From DASZIT01 sp963709665 (GTDB lineage: Bacteria; Actinomycetota; Acidimicrobiia; Acidimicrobiales; RAAP-2): a stretch of DNA of 64,000 nucleotides. The stretch spans positions 310,001 to 374,000 of the forward strand of contig CAVPWU010000002.1 in assembly GCA_963709665.1 (NCBI GenBank), written 5' to 3'. The position numbers and the translations under genes were made by a program. Below, in pieces: positions 37,601-44,648 of this stretch. Every line of letters begins with the position of its first letter. Positions within the stretch are counted from its first letter, which is position 1. Under the pieces are notes generated by a model. The model was given only the letters and a program-made list of their open reading frames with translations, did not search any database and was not told the DNA's origin.

Positions 37601-38440
37601 GTCCGCTCCTACCGGGGCTACCGCGCCCAGCAGGCGTTCGAGGCCGGACTCGACGCTCCGATCGCCGTGTCCCCGAAGGACACCCCGCCCTGCTCCCTCA
37701 ACGACGCCTTCTCCATCCGTCGGGCCCACGCCAACCTGGTGCTTTCACTCCCCGACGTGCAGCTGATGCGCCGCCGGGCGGGAGTCACACTCAACCAGGC
37801 GGTGCTGGCGCTGGTGGCCGGGGGGCTCCGGAGGTACCTGGAGGCGAAAGGCGACCTTCCGGACAAGCCGTTGCTCTCCGGCGTACCGATGGCGTTCGAA
37901 ACCGGAGCCCCGGACCGGGAGTACGGAAATCACTTCATCAACTTCGTCACCAGCCTGGCCACCGATGTGGCGGATCCCTGGGAGCGGCTCCACACGGTGG
38001 CCGAAGCCAGCGTGACCGCACGTCGTTCCATGGAGGAACTGGATGGGGAACTGCTGTGCGACTGGCTCGACCAGGTGCCGCCATTCGCCAGCGAACGACT
38101 GGTGCGACGTCACGTGGCCGACCGTCGGGACAACCGCGAGGTGGCCGACATCAACGTCAACATCTCGCTCGTGCGGGGTCCTTCGACGCCGTGGGCGCTC
38201 GGATCAGCCGCCGTCGAGGGGGTGTTCCTGCAGGGACCGCCGAACTCCGGCTGCGGGCTCAGCATCACGGCCATGAGCTATGTCGACACGTTGATGATCG
38301 GCCTGCATGCCTGTGCCGACGCGGTGCCGGATCCGGGTGTGGTGGCCCGGGCGATCGAGGAGGAGTTGGCGGAACTGGTCCGGTTGAGCGAAGAACGTAC
38401 CGGTGGGGGATCGGAGGCCTCGGCTCCCCAGCCCGCCTGA
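34661..38440 (+). CDS. Three-domain fusion: glycosyltransferase - alpha/beta hydrolase - WS/DGAT acyltransferase
   Basis: A single uninterrupted frame of 1259 residues. Residues 1-420 form a GT1/MGT-type glycosyltransferase (RVLVVAWDSGGGVEVVETVV; donor motif AVVTHGGHGTVMKSLQAGVP with DQPDNAARVV). Residues 445-715 form an alpha/beta hydrolase (VVLLHGMG, WNQRGCGGS, elbow GHSVAG with Ser544, acid AGTWDSFLP, late His SGHMLMLEQP). Residues about 770-1240 form a wax ester synthase/diacylglycerol acyltransferase with the catalytic HHALMDG (919-925) and the GVPMAFETG and NVNISLVRGP regions. GGAGAGG lies 7 nt before ATG 34661. No frame disturbance is visible and both linkers read as natural low-complexity protein. 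It could glycosylate and acylate one lipid acceptor. The order is unknown to me as an established family. Confidence 0.9.
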   Translation: MRVLVVAWDSGGGVEVVETVVRRLVARGHQVRVLGTEGLRAGLEGVGASFAPYRYAPDNDRSRAETDLLKDWEATNPLDAFARIRDRVMFGPARHFCRDVEEELADHPADVVVVDVMIASALGGAEAAGVPRVLLMHALYGIPRQGAPPMGAGLLPATNAGGRLRDRAVTGVTLKLFATGLPPLNESRRELGLAPYESPLELFEHADRILVCTSPSYDFGAGTAPSNVSYVGPQFEEAAPGAWDDPWAGLAPKPLVLVGLSSTFMDQRHLLQRAADALGRLPVHGLVTTGPAIDPSEIVAPPNVVVTRWVRHADVLPHCAAVVTHGGHGTVMKSLQAGVPLVVAPLGRDQPDNAARVVHAGAGVRVGPKARVSRLEQAIAQAVWDPALRAGAARMAATLAAERDDDRVVDLLERVVEEVPRRLPTSPDWQPLDDPVGADPAEIELPESMTRHVVEVSDGGRIETFESGTGPAVVLLHGMGLSADIWARQVPALSAHHRVIAWNQRGCGGSTAGSGGYGLDRLVDDLIETLTARDVRHAVLIGHSVAGMVVLEAAITRSDQLAERVTGLMVVSTTGGAVPAIGSSPVKDALFGSALAVEGRWHPSSRMPSMSRLGAWLSFGRGNGTPEELALVRRVTEAADPQAGPEQMRLMLTYDARGRYADIRLPVRVVAGTWDSFLPAKHAALLASSIPGALLVSFPKSGHMLMLEQPDGFNDVVAGFSADPATGGAGPVAIPDRLSQPESTSAAAGTRRRRGPTDASTGSRHPSIEPIGFRRPGMRRFNGEDSGFLSLELPTQPMTSQFVVVVRPAAGPDGQRRPITLNQLQSHLARRLGELPSFRWRILRVPLGLSHHVAVEDPAFDITEHLEHVTVDPTEGDRGFARVCNELAGRCLDRARPLWMVTLVDGLDEGRQGLVIRFHHALMDGGPTIQTLARILSDDDHQVVRAADEWEPVPLPTRGLLLRDAVGDEARIISRLPALAVRSYRGYRAQQAFEAGLDAPIAVSPKDTPPCSLNDAFSIRRAHANLVLSLPDVQLMRRRAGVTLNQAVLALVAGGLRRYLEAKGDLPDKPLLSGVPMAFETGAPDREYGNHFINFVTSLATDVADPWERLHTVAEASVTARRSMEELDGELLCDWLDQVPPFASERLVRRHVADRRDNREVADINVNISLVRGPSTPWALGSAAVEGVFLQGPPNSGCGLSITAMSYVDTLMIGLHACADAVPDPGVVARAIEEELAELVRLSEERTGGGSEASAPQPA

Positions 38441-38448
38441 CCGGTCGC

Positions 38449-39603
38449 TCATCCGGAGTCGTTCGCCGGCGGCGGCCGTTGGTGGTTCCGCTCCAGGTTG
38501 TGCTTCGGGCACAGGAGCCGGCCGTTGTCCTGGGTGGTGAGGCCGCCGTTGCGCCACTCGAGGATGTGGTCGACCTGGGAGTACTGGGCCAGCTCGTCGC
38601 AGAGGGGGTGGGTGCACTCCCGGTCCCGGATCTCGATGGCCCGGCGGGTGGCGCCGGTGAAGAACCGGGCGGTGGCGCCCACCTCCACCCGGTTGGGCGG
38701 GGTGAACACCGCCCGTTCGACGTCGGCCTCGGTGAGCCAGTGGACCAGGCTCCCCGGGGTGACCACCGTGCCGTTGGCCAGCTCGCACATCCGTCCCGAC
38801 ACGGTGGGGTAGTCGACCAGGACGGTGAACAGGGGCGGGGGGCGTCGGGCCCCCTTCGGACAGGCCAGGGAGCGGGTGGCCATCTCCACCAGGGCGTCGG
38901 CCCGCCGGTGGGCGGGGGTCCGGGCCAGCTCGCAGGCGGCCGGTGAGCGGCCCAGGCGCTCGGCGGCCTCGTTCCAGTCCTCCTCGAAGAGGGCGGTCTC
39001 GATGCGGCGGAGCTCGTCGGCCACGATGCTCCCCGAGAGGGGGTCGAGGGTGATGTGCCCGAGCCAGGTCCCCGAGAAGGACCCATGGAGGGTGACGTCC
39101 CGCCGGGTCCGCTGCCGCTCGGCGGCGTCCTCGGTGCCGTCGGGGTCGGCCAGCTGGGCCCAGTAGGCCAGGGCCCGGCGGAAGTGCGGGTAGCTCAGTG
39201 CCCTGGCGTGGCCCACCAGGGTGGCCTCGTCACGGAGCAGGGCCTGGCGGGTGCGGTCGTTCTCCAGCCCGGCGATGGCGTCCACGTGGTCCGACGAGAT
39301 CTCGCCGGCCAGGAAGGCCTCCCGGCAGACCGGGAGGTACCCGAGGGCCCGGCCCCGGCGACACCGGCGGCGGGCGCGGACCTTGGGGAGACGGGCCCGG
39401 GCGGCCAACCAGAGGGACGCCGACTTCGCCCCGTCCTCCTCCCACTCGCCCGAGGCGTCGAAGCTGGCCATGACCTCGGCCTGGAAGGCGTCCAGCCGGT
39501 GGACGAGCACCTCCAGGGCGACCATCGACTCACGGTCGGCGCAGGTGGCGGGGTCGGTCGCCACCAGTTGATCGATCGCCTCGGTCAGGGCCTCGAGCTC
39601 CAT
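38449..39603 (-). CDS. DUF222 domain protein with C-terminal HNH endonuclease motif
   Basis: A 384-residue protein of the actinobacterial DUF222-HNH (13E12-repeat) family. The DUF222 part covers most of the chain (VALEVLVHRLDAFQAEVMAS, GEISSDHVDAIAGL). The HNH domain is at the end: RDRECTHPLCDE, QVDHILEWRNGG, DNGRLLCPKHNLERNH, with all expected His/Asn/Cys residues. These genes are multicopy and often mobile or degenerate, but this copy looks intact. Activity in vivo is not established for most members. ATG 39603 is chosen for lack of a ribosome-binding site at either ATG or the in-frame GTG 39618. It ends 8 nt from the convergent fusion gene. Confidence 0.88.
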   Translation of the reverse strand: MELEALTEAIDQLVATDPATCADRESMVALEVLVHRLDAFQAEVMASFDASGEWEEDGAKSASLWLAARARLPKVRARRRCRRGRALGYLPVCREAFLAGEISSDHVDAIAGLENDRTRQALLRDEATLVGHARALSYPHFRRALAYWAQLADPDGTEDAAERQRTRRDVTLHGSFSGTWLGHITLDPLSGSIVADELRRIETALFEEDWNEAAERLGRSPAACELARTPAHRRADALVEMATRSLACPKGARRPPPLFTVLVDYPTVSGRMCELANGTVVTPGSLVHWLTEADVERAVFTPPNRVEVGATARFFTGATRRAIEIRDRECTHPLCDELAQYSQVDHILEWRNGGLTTQDNGRLLCPKHNLERNHQRPPPANDSG

Positions 39604-39690
39604 GGGACCAGTCAACACCCCGGGTGTGACAACCCATCGGGAACATCAGGACATCACGGAGAGAGCACCCACCGACACGGCGGGTGTGGA

Positions 39691-39757
39691 TCGGGAGGAG
39701 GTCGGAGGGAGGGGGTCGGAGGGAGGGCTCGGAAGGGAGGGTCGGAAGGGAGCGGTC
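39691..39757. repeat. G-rich imperfect tandem repeat
   Basis: The + strand carries repeated TCGGAGGGAGGG and TCGGAAGGGAGG units in the gap between the DUF222 gene and the acyl-CoA dehydrogenase gene. Several GGG runs at short spacing could form a quadruplex on this strand. No gene is seen in 39619-39791. Confidence 0.6.
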
Positions 39758-39791
39758 AGAGCCGAAAGCAGACTCCGACACCGGCCCACGG

Positions 39792-41024
39792 CTACCTGCC
39801 CAGCAGCTCCTTGGCGATGTGGGTCACCTGGATCTCGTCGGTGCCGGCATAGATCTGGAACACCTTGGCGTCCCGCGCCAGCTGCTCGACCCGGAACTCC
39901 GACATGTAGCCGTTGCCGCCGAAGAGCTGGACCGCCTCCATGGCCACCTCGGAGGCGGCCTGGGCGGAGTAGAGCTTCATCGCCGATGCCTCGGCGAGGG
40001 TCAGTGTGCGACCGGCGGCGGAGAGCTCGATGTGCCGGAACACCAGGTTCTGGACGTTCAGGCGGGCGACCTCCATCTTGGCCAGCTTCAACTGGATCAG
40101 CTGACGGTCACCGATCGGCTTCCCCCACAGCATGCGTCCCTTGGCGTATTCGACCGAAAGCTTCAGGCACTCTTCGATCACCCCCAGGGACATGGCGGCC
40201 AGCCCGACCCGTTCGGTGGTGAAGTTCCCCTTGGCCGACTCCCGTCCACTGGTGGCGGTGCCCTCCGTCTCGCCGAGGAGATGGTCGCGGCCGACCCGGA
40301 CGTCGGTGAAGAACAGCTCGCCGGTGGGGGAGGAGTGCAGGCCCATCTTCCGGAACGGCTTCGACTGCTCGAGCCCGGGGGTCCCCTTGTCGAGGATGAA
40401 GGTCAGCACCTGGCGGTCGCGGAGCGGGGTGTCGGATCCGTCGTCCAGCTTGGCGTAGACGACCATGGTGTCGGCGTAGGGGCCGTTGGTGATGAAGGTC
40501 TTGTTGCCGTTGATGATGTACTCGTCCCCGTCCCGACGGGCGGTGGTCCGCATTCCTCCGAGGGCGTCCGACCCCGAGTCCGGCTCGGTGATGGCCCAGG
40601 CACCGACCTTGTCGAAGGTGAGGAGGTCGAGCCCCCACCGCTCCATCTGGGCCGGTGTGCCCTGCTTCATGATGGTTCCGGCCGCCAGTCCCAGGCTGAC
40701 GCCCATGGCGGTGACGATCCCCGGGCAGTAGTGGCACAGCTCGATGATCGGGATCAGGGTCATGGCCGCCGCCCCGCCGTCGCCGTTGCGCTCCTCGCGC
40801 TCGGCGGGCGACTCCGTCCCCCCACTCCGCTTGCGGTCGAGCTGCTTCTTGAACCGGTCGCGGGCCATCTGGTCCATGCCGAAGGTGGACTGCATCTTGC
40901 GGATGATGTCGTAGGGAGGGAGGTCGCCGTGTTCGAGCTCGTCGATGTGCGGCACTACCTCCGCCTCCACGAACCGACGGACGGCCTCCCGCACCATCAG
41001 CTGCTCTTCGGACCATTCGAACAT
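39792..41024 (-). CDS. Acyl-CoA dehydrogenase
   Basis: A 410-residue FAD flavoenzyme that introduces an alpha,beta double bond into acyl-CoA. Signatures are GAWAITEPDSGSDALGGMRT (FAD/substrate loop), KTFITNGPYADTMVVYAKL and VQLFGGNGYMSEFRVEQLAR. The usual medium-chain catalytic Glu position reads QIYAGTDEIQ (Ala). A Glu at 271 in FTTERVGLAA sits where isovaleryl- and long-chain enzymes carry their base, so that subclass is more likely; this is inferred from remembered family patterns. A GGGAGG precedes ATG 41024. Its transcript, from a TAGCCT box at 41120-41115, would have a leader of about 84 nt. Probably part of beta-oxidation or branched-chain catabolism. Confidence 0.92.
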   Translation of the reverse strand: MFEWSEEQLMVREAVRRFVEAEVVPHIDELEHGDLPPYDIIRKMQSTFGMDQMARDRFKKQLDRKRSGGTESPAEREERNGDGGAAAMTLIPIIELCHYCPGIVTAMGVSLGLAAGTIMKQGTPAQMERWGLDLLTFDKVGAWAITEPDSGSDALGGMRTTARRDGDEYIINGNKTFITNGPYADTMVVYAKLDDGSDTPLRDRQVLTFILDKGTPGLEQSKPFRKMGLHSSPTGELFFTDVRVGRDHLLGETEGTATSGRESAKGNFTTERVGLAAMSLGVIEECLKLSVEYAKGRMLWGKPIGDRQLIQLKLAKMEVARLNVQNLVFRHIELSAAGRTLTLAEASAMKLYSAQAASEVAMEAVQLFGGNGYMSEFRVEQLARDAKVFQIYAGTDEIQVTHIAKELLGR

Positions 41025-41114
41025 CGACCGACCTCCCCTCATTCGGACACGCCGCCTCGGCGCCCTCACACGAGGCACCCCTTCCCAACGGCACGCCGTC
41101 ATCGTCCGGGCACG

Positions 41115-41139
41115 AGGCTACCGGAGCCCGGCCTACGCT
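41115..41139. promoter_or_regulatory. Divergent -10 boxes for acyl-CoA dehydrogenase and truncated haemoglobin
   Basis: TAGCCT on the - strand (41120-41115) fits the dehydrogenase gene. TACGCT on the + strand (41134-41139) ends 7 nt before the GTG of the haemoglobin gene and implies a leaderless message. No -35 was identified for either. Confidence 0.4.
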
Positions 41140-41146
41140 CGGGCGG

Positions 41147-41548
41147 GTGCGACCGATCCGACGCTCCGGGGATCCTGGACTCACCCCCTTCGAACGGTGG
41201 GGGGGCGACCCGTTCTTCGTGTCCCTGGTGGAGCGCTTCTACCAGGGGGTGGCCACCGATCCGGTGCTGCGACCGATGTACCCCGAGGACCTCACCGACT
41301 CGAAGGCCCACCTGGCGCTGTTCCTCGCCCAGTACTGGGGCGGCCCGGACCGGTACAACCAGGAGCGGGGGGCGCCCCGCCTCCGGATGCGCCATGCCCC
41401 GTTCGTGATCGGGTCGGCCGCCTCCGAGGCCTGGTTGCGGCACATGACGACGGCGGTGGAGGGCGCCGAGCTCGACGCCGACGACAAGGAGCTCCTGCTC
41501 GACTACCTGTCGATGGCGGCCAACAGCCTGATCAACGCCCGGCCCTGA
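41147..41548 (+). CDS. glbO: Group II truncated haemoglobin (GlbO type)
   Basis: A 133-residue 2-on-2 globin. TPFERWGGDPFFVSLVERFY is the A/B-helix start with Tyr32 at the B10 position. Then come VLRPMYPEDL, LFLAQYWGGP, the proximal His83 in MRHAPFVIG, and Trp96 in EAWLRHM at the group-II G8 position. It binds haem and probably handles O2, NO or peroxide; in actinobacteria it is often linked with membrane lipid and respiration stress. It starts with GTG 7 nt after a TACGCT box, with no Shine-Dalgarno. Confidence 0.94.
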   Translation: MRPIRRSGDPGLTPFERWGGDPFFVSLVERFYQGVATDPVLRPMYPEDLTDSKAHLALFLAQYWGGPDRYNQERGAPRLRMRHAPFVIGSAASEAWLRHMTTAVEGAELDADDKELLLDYLSMAANSLINARP

Positions 41549-41549
41549 C

Positions 41550-41569
41550 AGGCGACCCCGAGGGGGCCT
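41550..41569 (+). terminator. Hairpin after glbO
   Basis: AGGC-GA-CCCC-GA-GGGG-GCCT forms a stem of 8 bp with one small bulge directly after the stop. No U-tract follows. It is a plausible terminator ahead of the next gene. Confidence 0.4.
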
Positions 41570-41610
41570 GACCGGCACGCCCCCACGGGCGCATGGGTCA
41601 GGATGGAAGC

Positions 41611-42285
41611 ATGGCCCATGTATCCCCGGACCCGTCCCCGCCGTCGGACCGTTCCACCGTCAAGCGCTACGCCGAACGCGCCAGCTACGACCGGGGGGTG
41701 ATCGACGGCATCCTCGACGCCGGCATGGTCTGCCACGTGGGGATCCAGTCCGACCGGGGCTTCCCGGTGGTCATCCCCCTCGCCTACGGGCGCAGCGGCG
41801 ACGTCCTCTACCTCCACGGCTCGGCGGCCAGCCGCCTGTTCCGCAACGCCCGCACGCCCACCGTCGAGCTCTGCGTCACCGTCACCCTGGTCGACGGGTT
41901 GGTGGTGGCCCGCTCCACCTACAACACCGACCTCAACTACCGGTCGGTGGTGGTCATCGGCGATGCCTCCGAAGTCCGCGACCTCGACGAGAAGCGCCGG
42001 GGGCTCGAGGCCATGGTGGACCACCTCATCCCCGGGCGGAACGCCGACGCCCGGCAACCCACCGAGAAGGAGCTGCGCTCGACCATGCTCCTCCGCCTGC
42101 CCATTTCGGAGGCCTCCGCCAAGGTCCGCACCGGCTGGCCGATGGACGAGGATGCCGACCTCGAGCTTCCCATCTGGGCCGGCGTCGTTCCGTTCCGGAC
42201 CGTCTACGACCCGCCGGTCGACGATCCCGGGCTGGCCCACCCGCTCGAGCCTCCCGCCTACCTCACCCCCTTCGCCCGGCCGTGA
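41611..42285 (+). CDS. PNPOx-fold FMN-binding protein (pyridoxamine 5'-phosphate oxidase family)
   Basis: A 224-residue split-barrel flavoprotein: TVKRYAERASYDRGVIDGIL, then VCHVGIQSDRGFPVVIPLAYG, LYLHGSAASRLFRN (phosphate-contact region), LCVTVTLVDGLVVARS and the NYRSVVVIGDASEV strand. This is the NimA-like/Rv2061-like subgroup that binds FMN, F420 or haem; the substrate is unknown. AGGA lies 7 nt before ATG 41611. It is a single gene after glbO, which may indicate a shared redox role. Confidence 0.88.
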   Translation: MAHVSPDPSPPSDRSTVKRYAERASYDRGVIDGILDAGMVCHVGIQSDRGFPVVIPLAYGRSGDVLYLHGSAASRLFRNARTPTVELCVTVTLVDGLVVARSTYNTDLNYRSVVVIGDASEVRDLDEKRRGLEAMVDHLIPGRNADARQPTEKELRSTMLLRLPISEASAKVRTGWPMDEDADLELPIWAGVVPFRTVYDPPVDDPGLAHPLEPPAYLTPFARP

Positions 42286-42646
42286 TCCGCGGTCCCGGTT
42301 CGGGACCGGGACGTCACCAGGTCGTCCCGGTCACCTCACGCATGGTCCGCTCGAACGCCTCGTCGTCCAACGAGGCCCGGCCGGCCAGGACGAGCGCCGC
42401 ATCCGCGTCCACCCCACCCGGCCCGACGACCTGGACAGTCCGGATGGACGTCGGAGGACGCCCTGGACCGACGACGCGGTGAGCGAGGTCGTGGCCCGGC
42501 CGACGCCATCACCGACACCCTGGTCGCCCCGGCCTACGGGGTACGGGACGAGGGCGGCCGGCGCTCCCTGACCGAGGTGATCGACCGGATCAGGGCGATC
42601 CTGGTCCCCTGACCGACAGGCCCCTCAGCCGGAGCGGATCTGGCCG
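42286..42646. pseudogene. Eroded coding region, no intact gene
   Basis: The 436 nt between two genes (42286-42721) hold no complete gene. On the + strand, codons ending at the TGA 42610-42612 read DAITDTLVAPAYGVRDEG and SLTEVIDRIRAILVP with almost only G/C at third positions. The part before joins only through a 1-nt shift near 42500 (WTDDAVSEVVAR). On the - strand a protein-like stretch ends at 42316-42314 (VDADAALVLAGRASLDDEAF). Either strand could be the remnant. No family was recognised. Called an eroded gene because of codon character without an open frame. Confidence 0.3.
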
Positions 42647-42697
42647 CCCCGCCGCCCACCCGGCCCCGCCGCCCACCCGGCCCCGCCGCCCACCCGG
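42647..42697. repeat. Three perfect 17-bp tandem repeats
   Basis: CCCCGCCGCCCACCCGG is repeated three times without mismatch, followed by a partial copy, just 25 nt beyond the stop of the transglutaminase gene. Slippage-prone; no function is evident. Confidence 0.85.
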
Positions 42698-42721
42698 CCC
42701 CGGCCCCACCACTGGCACCCC

Positions 42722-43609
42722 TCAGGCCGGCGTCGGGTGGACCCGGCTGACGTCGACCGACACCTCGAGGGTGTGGGCGTCCCCGCCGCCGAACACGATG
42801 CCCTTGAGCGGCGAGACGTCGGAGTAGTCGCGGCCCCAGGCGATCGTCACGTACGACGATCCCACCATCCGGTCGTTGGTGGGATCGATGTCCAGCCAGC
42901 CCCAGCCGGGGATGTAGACGGCCGCCCAGGCATGGGAGGCGTCGGCGCCGACCAGCCGGTCCTCGCCGGGCGGCGGTGCCGTCTCCAGGTAGCCGCTGAC
43001 GTAGCGGGCGGCCAAGCCCACCGACCGGAGGCAGCCGATGGCCAGGTGGGCGAAGTCCTGGCAGACCCCGCGCCGGTGCAGGAGGACGTCGGCCAGCGGC
43101 GTGGTCACCGTGGTGAACCCGGGGTCGTAGACGAAGTCGTCGAAGATCCGGGCGGTGAGTTCGCCCACCGCGTCGACCAGGGATCGGCCGAGGCCGAAGG
43201 ACGGGGCGGCGTACTCGGCGACCGCCGAGGTGGTCGGCACCAGGGGTGAGTCGAAACAGTACTGGCGGGCGTCGAGCATCCGGGGGGACAGGTCGGAGAC
43301 GAGCAGGTCCCGGGCGGACTCCCAGGCAGGCCCGACCGGTGGCAGGGGCTCGCGGACCTCCACGGCCACCTCGCTGGTGGAGGTGATGATCAGCTCGTCG
43401 AACGGCCCGTCGACGGCGAAGGCGATGACCGGGTTGCCGAAGAAGTCGTTCCGCTCCGTCCAACTCACCGGCGTGGGGTGGACGTCGATCGAATTGGCCA
43501 GGCACTGTTGCCGCTCGGTGAGGCGTGGGCGGAGGTGCGCCTCGTTCCGGGCCCGTGACACCGGGGCGTTGTACCGGTAGGAGGTCCGGTGCACCACGTG
43601 GAAGCTCAC
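42722..43609 (-). CDS. Transglutaminase-like cysteine protease family protein
   Basis: A 295-residue protein with an N-terminal beta domain (FHVVHRTSYRYNAPVSRARN, the family start) and a transglutaminase core. The catalytic Cys is in HRRGVCQDFAHL, the His in ADASHAWAAVYIPG and the Asp in WLDIDPTND. The end VSVDVSRV is typical. GTG 43609 overlaps the alpha-E stop by 4 nt. Such proteins regularly accompany circularly permuted ATP-grasp and alpha-E proteins (Rv2409c-Rv2411c in M. tuberculosis) and are thought to act in peptide bond chemistry; the substrate is not established. Confidence 0.92.
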   Translation of the reverse strand: MSFHVVHRTSYRYNAPVSRARNEAHLRPRLTERQQCLANSIDVHPTPVSWTERNDFFGNPVIAFAVDGPFDELIITSTSEVAVEVREPLPPVGPAWESARDLLVSDLSPRMLDARQYCFDSPLVPTTSAVAEYAAPSFGLGRSLVDAVGELTARIFDDFVYDPGFTTVTTPLADVLLHRRGVCQDFAHLAIGCLRSVGLAARYVSGYLETAPPPGEDRLVGADASHAWAAVYIPGWGWLDIDPTNDRMVGSSYVTIAWGRDYSDVSPLKGIVFGGGDAHTLEVSVDVSRVHPTPA

Positions 43610-44616
43610 AGCATCCCCCGGCCGATGCGGTGCTCGCCGCCCAGGTTGCGCTGGGCCAGGGCCGACAGGCGCTCGTGGGCGAAGTAGGTCCGTCGCAGGG
43701 TGTCGAGCAGGCGGACGAGGACCTCGTCGACCCGGCTCAGCACCGAGTCGAGCTCGGGCCGGCGGGCGGTGGGAACGTCCACCTCGGCCAGGCGCTCGGC
43801 GTCGGTGAGCCGGAGCAGGGTGGTGGCCTCGAGGACCAGTTGCTCCTCGGCCGCCAGGCGCTGCGCCGACGACTGCTTGGGCAGGTCGGCCAGGTGGCCG
43901 AGGAGCCGATCGAGCTGGAAGATCACGCTCCGGGGGTTGCGGACGTCGTAGACCAGCAGGTCCACGGCCCCGGCCACCTGCATGGTGGGGCCGGTGCGCC
44001 GACGGAAGATGAGCAGGCTCTCGGACGTGGTGAGCAGCGACTCCAGCAGGAGGTCCTCCACCACTCCGGCCCGCTGATCGGCCAGCACCGATCGGAGGAG
44101 GCGGACCAGGGACTGGGCCCGCTCGAGACGCCGGCCGGCATCGAGGAACAGCCACACCGGGTCGCGCTCCATGTTCTCCGCCAGGACCCCGGCGAGGGCC
44201 AACAGCGACTGGAGGAGGCGCTGGAGGCCGGCCTGGAGACCCATCAACTGGGTGGGCGGCCGACTCCGCAGCCGGGCGAGCTCCTCCTCCACGTCGCCGA
44301 TCAGCTGCCAGGTGTCGCCGGAGAGCTGCTCCCGGACCGAGTAGGCGGCGTCGATCAGGAGCCCCAGGGTGGAGACCAGGCTGCCGTCGACCCCCTCGTC
44401 GAGCACCAGGGCCATGGCCCGGCGGTCGGTGGGGATCTCGCCGAGTGCCGGCGTGCCCGCGCCCGGCCGGTCGCCGCGGCCCGGCCGGGCGGCACCGGAT
44501 GCGGTCGCAGCCTCGTCCGGTCCCTCCTCCGATTCCGCCTCGCCCCGGGGGCCCGACGGCGAACCCAGCTCCCCGTCCAGCTCCCCGTCCAGCTCCGCAC
44601 CCAGCTCCGACCGCAC
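43606..44616 (-). CDS. Alpha-E (DUF403) domain, distal part of a frameshifted gene
   Basis: About 336 codons. After a DGEL-repeat and acidic linker the chain reads RRAMALVLDEGVDGSLVSTL, DTWQLIGDVEEELARLRS, MERDPVWLFLDAGRRLERAQ and LRRTYFAHERLSALAQRNL, the latter parts of a DUF403 alpha-helical domain. The first helices of the same domain (LPSRVAAQLFMLGRTAEHAE) lie upstream in another frame, so this is the distal part of a fused ATP-grasp/alpha-E gene broken near 44616, not an independent gene. Its stop overlaps the transglutaminase GTG, showing that this frame is the ancestral operon frame. Confidence 0.75.
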   Translation of the reverse strand: MRSELGAELDGELDGELGSPSGPRGEAESEEGPDEAATASGAARPGRGDRPGAGTPALGEIPTDRRAMALVLDEGVDGSLVSTLGLLIDAAYSVREQLSGDTWQLIGDVEEELARLRSRPPTQLMGLQAGLQRLLQSLLALAGVLAENMERDPVWLFLDAGRRLERAQSLVRLLRSVLADQRAGVVEDLLLESLLTTSESLLIFRRRTGPTMQVAGAVDLLVYDVRNPRSVIFQLDRLLGHLADLPKQSSAQRLAAEEQLVLEATTLLRLTDAERLAEVDVPTARRPELDSVLSRVDEVLVRLLDTLRRTYFAHERLSALAQRNLGGEHRIGRGML

Positions 44617-44648
44617 CCAGCTCCCCGTCCAGCTCCCCGTCCAGCTCC
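44563..44648. repeat. 34-bp direct repeat at 52-bp offset causing a frameshift
   Basis: Identical 34-bp copies lie at 44563-44596 and 44615-44648, each built from 12-bp units (CTCCCCGTCCAG on the + strand) that encode DGEL on the minus strand. The 52-bp offset is 1 modulo 3, so the second copy throws the reading frame. Removing 52 bp by recombination between the copies would join the ATP-grasp frame exactly to the alpha-E frame. Confidence 0.9.

Noticed and set aside
39604..39618. Upstream GTG start for the DUF222-HNH gene
   Set aside because: It adds five residues without a ribosome-binding site or -10 box; ATG 39603 was kept, though neither start is supported strongly.
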